From contig NZ_CP086111.1 of assembly GCF_016806835.2 (NCBI RefSeq), positions 5,697,471 through 5,761,470 of the forward strand: 64,000 nt of DNA. Reading direction: 5' to 3'. Source of the DNA: Skermanella rosea (GTDB lineage Bacteria; Pseudomonadota; Alphaproteobacteria; Azospirillales; Azospirillaceae). A model generated the notes under the pieces. It made no database searches. It was not told the DNA's origin and was given only the letters and a program-made list of their open reading frames with translations. This document shows positions 19,228 to 27,578 of the stretch, in pieces. Made by a program: the position numbers and the translations under genes. Numbering within the stretch: position 1 is the stretch's first letter; every line of letters starts with the position of its first letter.

Positions 19228-19256
19228 GAAGGATACTCGAACGCTAGGAATTGCTC
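19228..19256 (-). promoter_or_regulatory. Sigma-70-type promoter of the SNase gene
   Basis: TTGAGC (19256-19251), a 17-nt spacer and TATCCT (19233-19228) on the minus strand, in an AT-rich island, about 47 bp before the GTG start. Confidence 0.4.
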
Positions 19257-19350
19257 AAGTTTATTAGGTCATATTTCCTACCTACGACCGTATGTCATAT
19301 GAATTCCGGGGTATGCTCGGACTCCTACCCTAAACTTGGTGCTCGCCGCC

Positions 19351-19563
19351 TCAGAAATCCGTGCATCGCCCCTTGCTCTCCCAGTCGCCGTACCGGGTCG
19401 GCTCCGGTCCGCGCGGACCGCCGATCTCGCCCGGCTTCTGGACGGGCGTGCCGGGTTCCGGCGACGCGGCATCGTTTTCGGGAACGGGCTGGGCCGCGGC
19501 GGCGGGCTGGGCGGCCGCCGCGGGATCTGCCGGCTTGCCGGCTTTCGTGTCGATCTCGCTCAT
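19351..19563 (-). CDS. DUF1674 protein, succinate dehydrogenase assembly factor 4 type
   Basis: A 70-residue protein. The first 45 residues are Ala/Pro-rich and disordered. The C-terminus ends in [18 protein letters not shown] and RCTDF, the signature of DUF1674/SdhAF4. In eukaryotes SdhAF4 helps load the flavoprotein SdhA during succinate dehydrogenase assembly; that role here is carried over from the family. It is divergent from htpX. No sdh genes are in the window. Confidence 0.88.
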   Translation of the reverse strand: MSEIDTKAGKPADPAAAAQPAAAAQPVPENDAASPEPGTPVQKPGEIGGPRGPEPTRYGDWESKGRCTDF

Positions 19564-19600
19564 GGGATGGATATGGCCCCGCCCGTCCGGGACGCCAAGG

Positions 19601-19630
19601 CTTGAACCCCCCGGGACAGGCCGCACATAT
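19601..19630 (+). promoter_or_regulatory. Sigma-32-like (heat shock) promoter of htpX
   Basis: CTTGAA (19601-19606) is followed 14 nt later by CCGCACAT (19621-19628), a fair match to the heat-shock pattern CTTGAA-N-CCCCATNT. It lies 56 bp before htpX, a gene under heat-shock control in E. coli. Confidence 0.4.
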
Positions 19631-19684
19631 CGGAGGCTCGGCCCGGCCCTCCCGGTGGGCCGGGTCCGCGCAGAGGTGACCATC

Positions 19685-20539
19685 ATGACGAGCTATTTCC
19701 GCACCGCGATCCTGCTGGCCGGCATGACCGCCCTGTTCCTGGCCATCGGCTATCTGATCGGCGGCCAGGGCGGCATGCTGATGGCGCTGCTGTTCGCGGT
19801 CGGCACCAACCTGTTCGCCTATTGGAATTCGGACAAGATGGTGCTGAGGATGTACGGCGCGCGGGAGGTGGACGCCCGCTCCGCCCCGCAATTCCACGGC
19901 CTCGTCCAGCAGCTCTCCCAGCGCGCCGGCCTGCCGATGCCCAAGGTCTACATCATCGAGAACGACCAGCCCAACGCCTTCGCGACCGGCCGCAACCCGG
20001 AGAACGCCGCGGTCGCCGCGACCAGCGGCCTGCTGCGCCGGCTGAACCACGAGGAGGTCGCCGGCGTCATGGCCCACGAACTGGCCCATGTGAAGAACCG
20101 CGACACCCTGATCATGACCGTGACCGCGACCATCGCGGGCGCGGTGTCGATGCTGGCCAACTTCGCGTTCTTCTTCGGCGGCAACAACCGCAACAACCCG
20201 CTGGGGATGGTCGGCACCCTGCTGATGGTCTTCCTGGCCCCGGTAGCCGCGATGATCGTTCAGACCGCGATCAGCCGGACCCGCGAATACGAGGCCGACC
20301 GGATCGGCGCGGAGATCTGCGGCCGGCCGCTATGGCTGGCGAACGCCCTGGTCAGCATCCAGGACAGCGCGGCCCGGATCGACAATGTCCAGGCCGAGAA
20401 CAATCCCGCGACCGCCCATATGTTCATCATCAATCCGCTGCATGCGCGGTCGGTCGACGGCCTGTTCCGCACCCACCCCGCCACGGAGGAGCGGGTGCGC
20501 CGCCTCCGCCTGATGGCCGGCGCCGGACGTGGGCTCTGA
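19685..20539 (+). CDS. htpX: Membrane zinc metalloprotease HtpX
   Basis: HtpX degrades misfolded inner-membrane proteins as part of the envelope stress response. The 284-residue M48B peptidase has two N-terminal membrane helices (about residues 8-50), the zinc-binding HELAH motif in [13 protein letters not shown], two more hydrophobic segments (about 140-200), and the third zinc ligand Glu in [22 protein letters not shown] and NPLHA are also family-typical. A heat-shock-like promoter precedes it, and a repeat palindrome lies just after the stop. Confidence 0.96.
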   Translation: MTSYFRTAILLAGMTALFLAIGYLIGGQGGMLMALLFAVGTNLFAYWNSDKMVLRMYGAREVDARSAPQFHGLVQQLSQRAGLPMPKVYIIENDQPNAFATGRNPENAAVAATSGLLRRLNHEEVAGVMAHELAHVKNRDTLIMTVTATIAGAVSMLANFAFFFGGNNRNNPLGMVGTLLMVFLAPVAAMIVQTAISRTREYEADRIGAEICGRPLWLANALVSIQDSAARIDNVQAENNPATAHMFIINPLHARSVDGLFRTHPATEERVRRLRLMAGAGRGL

Positions 20540-20548
20540 AATTTCCGG

Positions 20549-20647
20549 GCCACAGATGCACGCAGATGAACGCAGATGGGCTTCGGCATTCCGCCGGCAT
20601 GACGGGCCGCGAAAACTCATCTGCGTCCATCTGCGTGCATCTGTGGC
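20549..20647. repeat. Palindromic 10-nt-unit repeat, copy B
   Basis: Two 30-nt inverted arms (20549-20578 and 20618-20647) are built from units such as CACAGATGCA, CGCAGATGAA and CGCAGATG, with a 39-nt spacer. Only one base pair differs between the arms. The repeat lies between the convergent genes htpX and the GFA gene and could act as a two-way transcription stop. Confidence 0.85.
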
Positions 20648-20660
20648 CAAGCAATGGAAA

Positions 20661-21062
20661 TCAATTGTCGCCGGGATAGCTGTCGGCGCCGGGGATGGTG
20701 TCCAGCCACTTGATCCGGTGGGCGGTCCAGATCTCGTATTTCGGCGGTGGGAAGTCGGACGGGTCGTCGAACCCGCCCAGGGAGATCGAGACGTAATCGC
20801 CGCCATCTCGCCGCCAGAACAGGGCCGAGCCGCAGCGGGGGCAGAACTCGCGCGTCGCGAAGTCGGACGCCCGATACGCGCCGACCTCCCCCCGGATCAT
20901 CTCGAACCGGTCGAGCGGGAAGCTGGCGAAGGCCGGCATCGGCGCGCCGGTCTGCTTCTGGCACTGGGTGCAGTAGCAGATGTTGGTGTCGTTGGGGGCG
21001 CCGGTCGTCCGGTAACGGACGGCGCCGCACAGGCATCCGCCCTCGTGGATGGCATCGGTCAT
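20661..21062 (-). CDS. GFA-family (glutathione-dependent formaldehyde-activating-like) protein
   Basis: A 133-residue zinc protein of the CENP-V/GFA family. The zinc ligands are visible as GGCLCGAVRY near the N-terminus, CYCTQCQ, and FCPRCGSALF. The family is named after an enzyme that speeds the formation of S-hydroxymethylglutathione, but most members have no proven reaction. It is a stand-alone gene between the copy B repeat and a divergent aminotransferase. Confidence 0.9.
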   Translation of the reverse strand: MTDAIHEGGCLCGAVRYRTTGAPNDTNICYCTQCQKQTGAPMPAFASFPLDRFEMIRGEVGAYRASDFATREFCPRCGSALFWRRDGGDYVSISLGGFDDPSDFPPPKYEIWTAHRIKWLDTIPGADSYPGDN

Positions 21063-21270
21063 CGCTGGTTTCCTCCCCTGGCCGGTTTCCGGATCATGGG
21101 CCGGAGCCTCGCGCATGCCCGCCCCCGCTTCAACCTAGGCTTTCTCATAGCGGCATGAGAGGAATTCATGCCGTGGCCCGCTATACAAACGGGAAACTCC
21201 ACGGTATGACGGTTTCAGCGTCAACCGATTTCGGCGCACTCCCCCTCATCCCACCAGGGTTGCCCGCCCC

Positions 21271-22446
21271 ATGACCACCGGTCCCGACATCCGTCCCGCG
21301 ATCACGGCCCTGCCCAACAGCCTCATCGGCGTCGTCGCCAACTACGGCCGGGGCCGCGACGGCCTGATCCCGCTGTGGTTCGGCGAAGGCGACGTGCCGA
21401 CGCCGGGCTTCGTCATGGACGCGGCGTACCAGGCGATGCGCGACGGCCATGTCTTCTACACCTGGCAGCGCGGCCTGCCCGAACTGCGGGATGCCCTGTC
21501 GGCCTATCACCGCCGGACCTACGGCGCCGATGTCGCCACCGACCGGATCACGGTGACCGGCTCCGGCATGTCTGCCATCGCCCTGTCGATGCAGAGCCTG
21601 ATCGATGCGGGCGACGAGGTCGTCGTGGTCTCCCCCGTGTGGCCCAACGTGTTCGCCAGCATCAGGATCATGGGCGGCGTGGTGCGGCAGGTGCCGCTGG
21701 CGCTGGAGAACGGGAAATGGACGCTGGACCTGGACCGGCTGTTCGATGCCTGCGGCCCGCGCACCCGGATGATCTTCGTCAACTCGCCCTGCAACCCGAC
21801 CGGCTGGACCATCGGTACGGAGGACCAGCGGCGGATCATGGAGTTCGCCCGCGAGCGCGGCCTGTGGGTCATGGCCGACGAGGTCTATTCCCGCCTGGTG
21901 TACGACGGAGGCCTGGACGGCAGCGGCCGCGCCCCCTCGTTCCTCGACGTCTCGGAGCCGGAGGACAAGCTGCTGGTGATCAACAGCTTCTCCAAGAACT
22001 GGGCGATGACGGGCTGGCGGCTCGGCTGGGTCGTCGCCCCGGCGGCGATGGGTCCGATCTACGAGAAGATGATCCAGTTCAACACCTCGGGCGTGGCCGG
22101 CTTCGTCCAGAAGGCGGGGCTGGCCGCCCTCGAACAGGGCGAGCCGTTCCTGGAGGAGATGGTCGAGCGGTGCCGGACCGGCCGCGACATCGTCTGCTCC
22201 GCGCTGGAGACCCTGCCGCGCGTACGGGTCCAGCGGCCCGACGCGGCCTTCTACGCCTTCTTCTCGGTCGAAGGGGCCGGCGACAGCCTTGAGCTGGCTA
22301 AGCGCATCGTGGACGAGGCCCTGGTCGGCCTCGCCCCGGGAGCCGCCTTCGGCGACGGCGGCGAGGGCTACCTGCGGCTCTGCTTCGCCAGCTCGCCGGA
22401 ATGCCTCTCCCAGGCCATGGAGCGTCTGATCCCTATCCTGCGCTGA
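21271..22446 (+). CDS. PLP-dependent aminotransferase, class I/II
   Basis: A 391-residue fold-type I aminotransferase. The PLP lysine is Lys242 in NSFSKNWAMTGWRLGW. The PLP-binding Asn and Asp/Tyr are in NSPCNPTGW and ADEVYSRLVY, and the substrate-carboxylate Arg is near the end in YLRLCF. It resembles the aspartate/aromatic aminotransferase subgroup (alanine or aspartate-type acceptors), but the substrate cannot be fixed from sequence. It is a single-gene unit. Confidence 0.9.
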   Translation: MTTGPDIRPAITALPNSLIGVVANYGRGRDGLIPLWFGEGDVPTPGFVMDAAYQAMRDGHVFYTWQRGLPELRDALSAYHRRTYGADVATDRITVTGSGMSAIALSMQSLIDAGDEVVVVSPVWPNVFASIRIMGGVVRQVPLALENGKWTLDLDRLFDACGPRTRMIFVNSPCNPTGWTIGTEDQRRIMEFARERGLWVMADEVYSRLVYDGGLDGSGRAPSFLDVSEPEDKLLVINSFSKNWAMTGWRLGWVVAPAAMGPIYEKMIQFNTSGVAGFVQKAGLAALEQGEPFLEEMVERCRTGRDIVCSALETLPRVRVQRPDAAFYAFFSVEGAGDSLELAKRIVDEALVGLAPGAAFGDGGEGYLRLCFASSPECLSQAMERLIPILR

Positions 22447-22575
22447 TCAGACCGTTAACCATAACTTGGTTGACAGCCGATTAACCAGCCATGGCATGGC
22501 CTCATGCCAACCATGTGGAAGCCGCACTTCTCGCAGGTGCAGCATGCCACCATATTACCGTTCACAAGCAACGGC

Positions 22576-22604
22576 GGCCGGCGCATCGAAGCCGGCCTTT
22601 TCTA
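22576..22604 (+). terminator. Terminator-like hairpin in the DUF1127 leader
   Basis: GGCCGGC (22576-22582) pairs with GCCGGCC (22591-22597) and is followed by TTTTCT. It ends only about 15 bp before the DUF1127 start codon, so it could end transcripts from the aminotransferase, mark the 3' end of a small RNA, or attenuate the downstream gene. Confidence 0.6.
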
Positions 22605-22619
22605 TTGAGGACTCACATC

Positions 22620-22838
22620 ATGGCACTGGCAGTTCGCACGTCCGGTTACGCCGGTCGACGTTCGGCCGACTCTTCCGCTGACCTTATGCAGCGGTTGACC
22701 GACACCCTGAAGACTTGGAAGTACCGCATCGTCAGCCGTCGTGAATTGATGGACCTGGATGCCCACATGCTGCGCGACATCGGTTTGACCGACCTGGAAG
22801 CCCAGACGGAAGCCTCGAAGCCCTTCTGGCGCGCCTGA
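22620..22838 (+). CDS. DUF1127 (YjiS-like) small protein
   Basis: A 72-residue basic protein. The DUF1127 core is WKYRIVSRRELMDLDAHMLR followed by DIGLT near residues 34-58. Such small proteins are common in alphaproteobacteria, and some bind RNA and influence small-RNA turnover or phosphate and carbon responses. Here nothing beyond the family is shown. A terminator-like hairpin sits in its leader. Confidence 0.88.
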   Translation: MALAVRTSGYAGRRSADSSADLMQRLTDTLKTWKYRIVSRRELMDLDAHMLRDIGLTDLEAQTEASKPFWRA

Positions 22839-22929
22839 CATCGCGTAGCGCCGCATGGCCGATCGGATCGAGCCGCGCCTTCCAGTATCGGGTATACTGG
22901 GCGCGGCTTTTTTCGATTCCGGGACCGCC

Positions 22930-23451
22930 ATGACGCCAGAATATTTCCGCACCCTCGCCCGCTACAACGCCTGGGCCAACAGGCACCTCTATGACGCCTG
23001 CGCGGCGCTTCCCGACGCCGAGTTCCGCAAGCCCCGGCAGGTCTTCTTCGGCTCCATCCTGGGTACGCTCAACCATGTGCTGGTGGCCGACCGGGCCTGG
23101 CTCGGCCGTCTCGAAGGCGTGCCGTCCGGCATCGCCGCCCTGGACCAGATCCTGTACGAGGACCTGGCCGACCTGACCGCCGCCCGCACCACCGAGGACA
23201 CGCGGATCACGGCCCTGGTGGACGGCTACGGTGCCGGCGAGTTCGGCCGCGACCTGGTCTACCGGACGATGGTGGGAACCGAACACCGCACGCCGGTGGC
23301 CTGGGTGCTGTCCCACCTGTTCAATCACCAGACCCATCATCGCGGCCAAGCCCACGGCCTGCTGTCGCAGACCGCCGTGCCCCCTCCCGCGCTCGACCTG
23401 ATCTATTTCCTGCGCGAGCGGGAAGCGGACGTCACCGCGGGTCGCGCTTGA
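22930..23451 (+). CDS. DinB-family protein
   Basis: A 173-residue four-helix-bundle protein of the DinB/YfiT-like metalloenzyme superfamily. It starts MTPEYFRTLARYNAWAN, and its metal-binding histidines are visible in LNHVLVADR and HLFNHQTHHRGQ. Members include DNA-damage-induced proteins and thiol-dependent S-transferases; the substrate here is unknown. Its 3' end overlaps the convergent DUF971 gene by 20 bp. Confidence 0.9.
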   Translation: MTPEYFRTLARYNAWANRHLYDACAALPDAEFRKPRQVFFGSILGTLNHVLVADRAWLGRLEGVPSGIAALDQILYEDLADLTAARTTEDTRITALVDGYGAGEFGRDLVYRTMVGTEHRTPVAWVLSHLFNHQTHHRGQAHGLLSQTAVPPPALDLIYFLREREADVTAGRA

Positions 23452-23848
23452 GGCCGCGCGTCTCCAGTTCCCGGAGATAGGTGGACCAGAGCTCTTCCTG
23501 GTGTTCCCCCAGCTCGTACAGGTACTTCCAGGAGAAGATGCCGCTGTCGTGCATGTCGTCGAACTGGATGCGGATCGCGTAGTTGCCGACCGGCTCCAGC
23601 CCCATGATGCCGACATGCCGGCGGCCGGAGACGATCTGCTTCTGGTTCGGGCCGTGGCCCTGGACCTCCGCCGACGGGCTTTCGACCCGCAGCAGTTCGG
23701 CCGGCAGCGAGAAGCGGCGGCCGTCGTCGAACTCGATCTCCAGCCGCTTTTCCGCCTTCTTCAGCCGCACTTCCACAGGCCAGTGCCGCGTGCCGAACGG
23801 GTCGGTGGCGAAGGACTCGTCCGCACCGCTGCCTGAAGCGGGCGTCAT
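23432..23848 (-). CDS. DUF971 protein (gamma-butyrobetaine hydroxylase-like N-terminal domain)
   Basis: A 138-residue protein consisting of a single DUF971/GBBH-like_N domain: RLKKAEKRLEIEFDDGRRF, LPAELLRVESPSAEVQGHG, and NYAIRIQFDDMHDSGIFSW. The same fold forms the zinc-binding N-terminus of gamma-butyrobetaine hydroxylases. Stand-alone copies are often linked to Fe-S cluster proteins. Its start overlaps the trm112-like gene's stop by one base, so the two are co-translated. Confidence 0.88.
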   Translation of the reverse strand: MTPASGSGADESFATDPFGTRHWPVEVRLKKAEKRLEIEFDDGRRFSLPAELLRVESPSAEVQGHGPNQKQIVSGRRHVGIMGLEPVGNYAIRIQFDDMHDSGIFSWKYLYELGEHQEELWSTYLRELETRGLKRDPR

Positions 23849-24111
23849 CAGTGGCTCGCCGTCTTGGAGGAATGGCCCCCGGCCGGCTGGGAATGGGTGG
23901 GGTGCGCGGTGTCGGCGTCCAGCGTCCGCGCCTCGTCCACCAGCATGATGGGAATGCCGTCGCGGATCGGATAGGCCAGCCCCGCCCGGTCGCTGATCAG
24001 TTCCTGCGCCGCCGCGTCGTAGCGGAGCGGTCCCTTGGTCAGCGGGCAGACCAGGATTTCCAGAAGCTTGGGGTCGACCTTGGCCGCCGAACCCGGTTTG
24101 GTATCGCTCAC
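23848..24111 (-). CDS. Trm112-family protein
   Basis: An 87-residue protein with a Trm112/YcaR-type domain: [21 protein letters not shown], then [14 protein letters not shown]. In eukaryotes and archaea Trm112 activates methyltransferases; bacterial copies are small and mostly unproven. Only one Cys of the usual zinc knuckle remains here, as in many alphaproteobacterial members. The GTG at 24111 gives MSDTKPG. The C-terminal 25 residues are His/Thr-rich and variable. Confidence 0.87.
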   Translation of the reverse strand: MSDTKPGSAAKVDPKLLEILVCPLTKGPLRYDAAAQELISDRAGLAYPIRDGIPIMLVDEARTLDADTAHPTHSQPAGGHSSKTASH

Positions 24112-24180
24112 GTCCTCATCCCTTCGATCTCGTCCCCTCGGCGCGCCCGGCACCCGATACGCGCCTGCCGGCGGCCGGGG

Positions 24181-24846
24181 TCAGTGCCGCGCCATGGTAT
24201 CGCCGTCCCGCTTGTCCAGGACAGCCATTTCGATGATGGCGATCATCATGCTGGCCCGTTCGGACAGCGTACCGCATTCCAGGAGGGCCTGCTTCTCCGA
24301 CGGCTCGAACGGACAGATCATGGCGAGCGACGTCACCAGACGCTCGTCCGGCGTCGCCTCGATCGCGTCCCAGTTGGCCGAGATGCCCTGGATCTTGAAA
24401 TATGTACGCAACCCCTCGACCAGCCGCGCCCTGTCGAACAGGGCGGGACCCGGCTCCGCCAGGTCGTCGGCGAATCGCTCCCACGAGGCCGTGACGCGGC
24501 GGTAGCCGCGCACGATCGGCAGCTCGCGCACGACCTCGAACCGGCAGACGCCGGTCAGCGTGATCAGGTAGCGGCCGTCGTCGGTCTCGCTGAAGCTGGT
24601 GATCCGGCCGGCGCAGCCGATCGGATAGACCGGCGGCGCGCTGGCGCGGCTCAGGGGATCCGACGGCTGGATAATGCCGATCATCCGGTTGCCGGACAGC
24701 GCATCGTCGGTCATCGCCAGGTAGCGAGGCTCGAAGATGTTCAGCGGCAACTTGCCCCGGGGCAGGAGCAGCACCCCGGTGAGCGGGAAAATCGAAATGA
24801 TTTCCGGCAGTTGGTCGAAGGATGGGTCGAACGGGTTTGGGCTCAT
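24181..24846 (-). CDS. LON-peptidase substrate-binding domain protein
   Basis: A 221-residue protein with only the Lon N-terminal (LAN) domain and no ATPase or protease part. Markers are IFPLTGVLLLPRGKLPLNIFEPRYLAMTDD near the start, then GCAGRI and LTGVCRF. Such stand-alone Lon-N proteins are usual in alphaproteobacteria and may bind unfolded chains. The ATG overlaps the cnoX stop (ATGA), which fits co-expression with a redox chaperone. Confidence 0.9.
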   Translation of the reverse strand: MSPNPFDPSFDQLPEIISIFPLTGVLLLPRGKLPLNIFEPRYLAMTDDALSGNRMIGIIQPSDPLSRASAPPVYPIGCAGRITSFSETDDGRYLITLTGVCRFEVVRELPIVRGYRRVTASWERFADDLAEPGPALFDRARLVEGLRTYFKIQGISANWDAIEATPDERLVTSLAMICPFEPSEKQALLECGTLSERASMMIAIIEMAVLDKRDGDTMARH

Positions 24847-25775
24847 GAAAATAAGATAGATGACAACTTCCGTCTTGCCATGACGGTCAGCTTGTCAGTC
24901 GGCCCGAAAGCCTCGAAAAATTTCACGAGCTGCTTGCGCGCCTGCTGATCGTTCCATTCCCGGTCACGGCGCACGATCTCCAACAGCTCCTCCACCGCGG
25001 CGTCGCGCTTGTTGCCGGCGTAAAGCGCCATGGCGAGGTCGAAGCGGGTCTGGTGGTCGTCGGGATCGCGGGCGACCCGGTCCATCAGCTCCGGGACGGG
25101 GCCGGCGGCGGCGCTCTGCTCTGCCAGGTCCAGGGCGCTGCGGACGGCGGCCAGTTCGGGCGCCTTGGCCAGCTCGGGCGGCGCGCCGTCCAGCATCTCG
25201 CGGGCGCGGGCGAAATCCTGGGCCGTCATGAGGCAGCGCACCAGCCCGGCGTAGGCGGCGGCGTTGGTCGGCTCGACCCCCAGGATCTGGCTGTAGATCT
25301 CGCTGGCGGTGGCGGCGTCCCCCGCCTCCAGCGCTTCCGCGGCGGCGTCGAGCGCTTCCTGGAGCCCGCCGTCGTCGGCCCCGCCGGACAGCTTGGCCAG
25401 CCGGTCGACGAACTGCTTGATTTGCGATTCCTGCTGGGCGCCGACGAAACCATCCACCGGCCGGCCCTGGAAGAAGGCGTAGACCGCCGGGATCGACTGG
25501 ATGCGGAGCTGGCCCGCGACCTGCGGGTTCTCGTCGATGTTGATCTTGACCATCTTCACGGCGCCCTTGGCGGCCTTGACGGTCTTTTCCAGCAGGGGGC
25601 CGAGCTGCTTGCAGGGGCCGCACCACGGCGCCCAGAAATCGACGATCACGGGCACCGTGCGCGAGGCCTCGATGACGTCGGCCATGAAGGCGCGGTCGCT
25701 GGTGTCCTTGATCAGGTCGGCGGCCGGCTTGGGCCCGCCACCCGGCGCGCCGGGCATATTGAACATGGTCTGCAT
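24843..25775 (-). CDS. cnoX: Thioredoxin-fold chaperone with TPR repeats, CnoX/YbbN type
   Basis: CnoX is a holdase that protects proteins from oxidative and chlorine stress and hands them to GroEL. Residues 20-130 form a thioredoxin domain with an intact WCGPC at residues 51-55, and residues 145-300 form TPR-like helices (AAEALEAGDAATASEIYSQI and following). E. coli CnoX has lost the redox-active motif, while alphaproteobacterial copies such as that of Caulobacter keep it, as here. It is 310 residues long and heads the cluster with the Lon-domain and Trm112 genes. Confidence 0.9.
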   Translation of the reverse strand: MQTMFNMPGAPGGGPKPAADLIKDTSDRAFMADVIEASRTVPVIVDFWAPWCGPCKQLGPLLEKTVKAAKGAVKMVKINIDENPQVAGQLRIQSIPAVYAFFQGRPVDGFVGAQQESQIKQFVDRLAKLSGGADDGGLQEALDAAAEALEAGDAATASEIYSQILGVEPTNAAAYAGLVRCLMTAQDFARAREMLDGAPPELAKAPELAAVRSALDLAEQSAAAGPVPELMDRVARDPDDHQTRFDLAMALYAGNKRDAAVEELLEIVRRDREWNDQQARKQLVKFFEAFGPTDKLTVMARRKLSSILFS

Positions 25776-25856
25776 GGAGGCTTCCTGTTGCTGGAAAGCT
25801 GGCTGGTCCGGAATCCGTATATCGGATGGCTGCGTGTTTAGATGAGCCTTGCCGGA

Positions 25857-26414
25857 TTATCCAGCAAGGTCGGCGACCACGGCCTCGTGGCCGGTGGAGG
25901 ACAGGAACTTCAGCAGGTCGGCCGAGCGGATCGCCGTCGTCCGGCCGTTGTCGAGCGGATGGTAGTTCAGCAGGTCGTGCGCCATCATGGCTTTTTCCAG
26001 CACCACGGTGACCCGGTGCCCGGTGTCGTTGATCACGGCGAAGGGCGTCACCGAGCCGGGCCGGACGCCCAGCACCTCCCGCAGCAGGTCGCCGTTGCCG
26101 AACGACAGGCGGGCAGAGCCGATCCGCTTGTCCAAGGTCTTCAGGTCCACCGCGCTGTCCTCCAGCGCGACGACCAGCCACAGGCGGCCCTTCTTGTCCT
26201 TCAGGAACAGGTTCTTGCAATGGCCGCCCGGCAGCGTCCCGCGCAACGCCTGCGCCTCCTCCACCGTGAAGACCGGCGGATGGGAGTGGGTGGTGGTCTC
26301 GATGCCCAGGCCATCCAGGTACGCGATGAGCTGTTCCGGCGAGGTGGGCAGCATGTCGGTATTGGAGCCGGTGTCGGGGACGTTGTCGGCGTCGGTGTCG
26401 GCACGATCGGGCAT
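25857..26414 (-). CDS. YbaK/ProX-type aminoacyl-tRNA deacylase
   Basis: A trans-editing enzyme that removes wrong amino acids from tRNA, probably alanine from tRNA-Pro. The YbaK domain spans about residues 25-180, with HPPVFTVEEAQALRG, GGHCKNLFLKD, and the conserved Lys in KTLDKRIG. FAVINDTGHRV is typical of the ProX/PrdX group. The start at 26414 gives 185 residues with an Asp/Thr-rich N-terminal extension; an in-frame ATG at residue 21 (MLPTSPEQL) is a plausible shorter start. Confidence 0.9.
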   Translation of the reverse strand: MPDRADTDADNVPDTGSNTDMLPTSPEQLIAYLDGLGIETTTHSHPPVFTVEEAQALRGTLPGGHCKNLFLKDKKGRLWLVVALEDSAVDLKTLDKRIGSARLSFGNGDLLREVLGVRPGSVTPFAVINDTGHRVTVVLEKAMMAHDLLNYHPLDNGRTTAIRSADLLKFLSSTGHEAVVADLAG

Positions 26415-26510
26415 GGCGGAAACCTTGATGGTCCGGCGGAATGGGGCGCCGCTGTTATAGCCGCTTCCGGCGGTGGCGCAAACCGGCGAGGAGGATTCGA
26501 AAAAAGGCCC

Positions 26511-26538
26511 TTGCAAAGGGGTCGGACTTCCGTATTAT
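26511..26538 (+). promoter_or_regulatory. Promoter of tRNA-Gly
   Basis: TTGCAA (26511-26516), a 16-nt spacer and TATTAT (26533-26538), with the tRNA 5' end 41 bp downstream of the -10 element. Confidence 0.7.
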
Positions 26539-26578
26539 CCGCGCTCACCGCTGGTCATCACCCGGACCGGCCGCCGAT

Positions 26579-26653
26579 GCGGGCGTAGCTCAGGGGTAGA
26601 GCACAACCTTGCCAAGGTTGGGGTCGAGGGTTCGAATCCCTTCGCCCGCTCCA
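26579..26653 (+). tRNA. tRNA-Gly (GCC anticodon)
   Basis: A full cloverleaf with acceptor stem GCGGGCG / CGCCCGC, D-arm GCTC / GAGC, anticodon stem CAACC / GGTTG around TTGCCAA (anticodon GCC), T-arm GAGGG / CCCTT closing TTCGAAT (with one G-T pair), and an encoded 3' TCCA. A promoter and a terminator bracket it. Confidence 0.97.
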
Positions 26654-26681
26654 GTTTCAAACGATGGTTCGGATTTCGCGA

Positions 26682-26706
26682 GCGTCCCTTTCGGGGCGCC
26701 TTTTTG
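26682..26706 (+). terminator. Intrinsic terminator of tRNA-Gly
   Basis: GCGTCCC pairs with GGGGCGC across a TTTC loop (26682-26699) and is followed by CTTTTTG. It lies 29 bp after the tRNA. Confidence 0.85.
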
Positions 26707-26740
26707 CGTTCCGGGCTTGATCATCTCCCCCGAGCAGGTT

Positions 26741-27265
26741 CTACATTTCGAGAAGCCCTCCTATCGAGCGCATCGGCAGCACGAGCCGCGGCGAGTCCGG
26801 CAGCCGGATGAAGCCATGGCTGGCGTAGAAACGGGCCGCGTTGTCGTCGAGGGCATCGACCACCACCATCGAAGAGCCGACGGTTCCGGCGCTGCCATAG
26901 GCCCGTCGGAGAGCGTCGGCGAGCAGGACGGCGCCCAGACCCTGCCCTTGGCGTTCCTTGGCAACGGCCAAGCGACCGATCAGCGTCGCACTCACAAGCG
27001 GATAGCGGGGAACGTGTTTGCGCGCCTCGTCCGGGACCGCTCCTTGGGGAATCGCGGTGGCGCAGAGCGTGTAGAATCCCAAGATCCGTGATGGTCCGGT
27101 GGCCCCGGAGAGAATGAAGACGCCGTTGGCCTTTCGCCGCAGATCCTGGCTTGCGTGGTTCTTCAGGTAAAGGTCGAGGCTTTCGACGCCGCAGGTAAAG
27201 CCGGCCCGGTCATGTTGCGACTCCAGCAATCCGATGCGCAGGTCGCTGGAAAGCCGGTCCGTCAT
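26741..27265 (-). CDS. GNAT acetyltransferase toxin, TacT type
   Basis: A 174-residue GNAT-fold protein of the TacT/AtaT group. These toxins acetylate the amino group of charged tRNAs and stop translation. It shows the family start FTCGVESLDLYLKNHASQD, the acetyl-CoA loop in RQGQGLGAVLLADAL, and the C-terminal YASHGFIRLPD with the catalytic Tyr. The ATG immediately follows the antitoxin TGA with no gap, as expected for a toxin-antitoxin operon. No truncation is visible, so it looks functional. Confidence 0.9.
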   Translation of the reverse strand: MTDRLSSDLRIGLLESQHDRAGFTCGVESLDLYLKNHASQDLRRKANGVFILSGATGPSRILGFYTLCATAIPQGAVPDEARKHVPRYPLVSATLIGRLAVAKERQGQGLGAVLLADALRRAYGSAGTVGSSMVVVDALDDNAARFYASHGFIRLPDSPRLVLPMRSIGGLLEM

Positions 27266-27562
27266 TCACGGCCCAAGACGACGTTTGTGCTCGGCGAAGG
27301 CGCGTATCAGGCGCTCGTTCGGTTCAGGCGGATTGACAAGCGCGTCGAAGAACACGGCACGATCCCGTTCGGACAATTGCAGCGTCTCATGTTCCACGAT
27401 CGTACGATGGGCGGCTTCGGTAAGCGCGGTCATGCAAAAGTCGGTTACCTTGCGCCTCTGGAGGCTGGCCGCCCGTTCGATCAGTGCCTTGGTCGATTCG
27501 TCCACACGGAACCCCAGCCGCTCCGCCCGCAAGCGTCCTTCCTGTTTCCCTGCCTTGGCCAT
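27266..27562 (-). CDS. DUF1778 antitoxin, TacA type
   Basis: A 98-residue antitoxin. The N-terminal ribbon-helix-helix DNA-binding part reads LRAERLGFRVDESTKALIERAA, with VTDFCMTALTEAA in the second helix. The C-terminus, DALVNPPEPNERLIRAFAEH, is the toxin-neutralising segment typical of TacA. The ATG at 27562 has GGAGGT 5 nt upstream and gives MAKAGKQEGR. A promoter with a palindrome in its spacer lies just upstream, consistent with autorepression. Confidence 0.9.
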   Translation of the reverse strand: MAKAGKQEGRLRAERLGFRVDESTKALIERAASLQRRKVTDFCMTALTEAAHRTIVEHETLQLSERDRAVFFDALVNPPEPNERLIRAFAEHKRRLGP

Positions 27563-27578
27563 GAACACCTCCAGGCAA

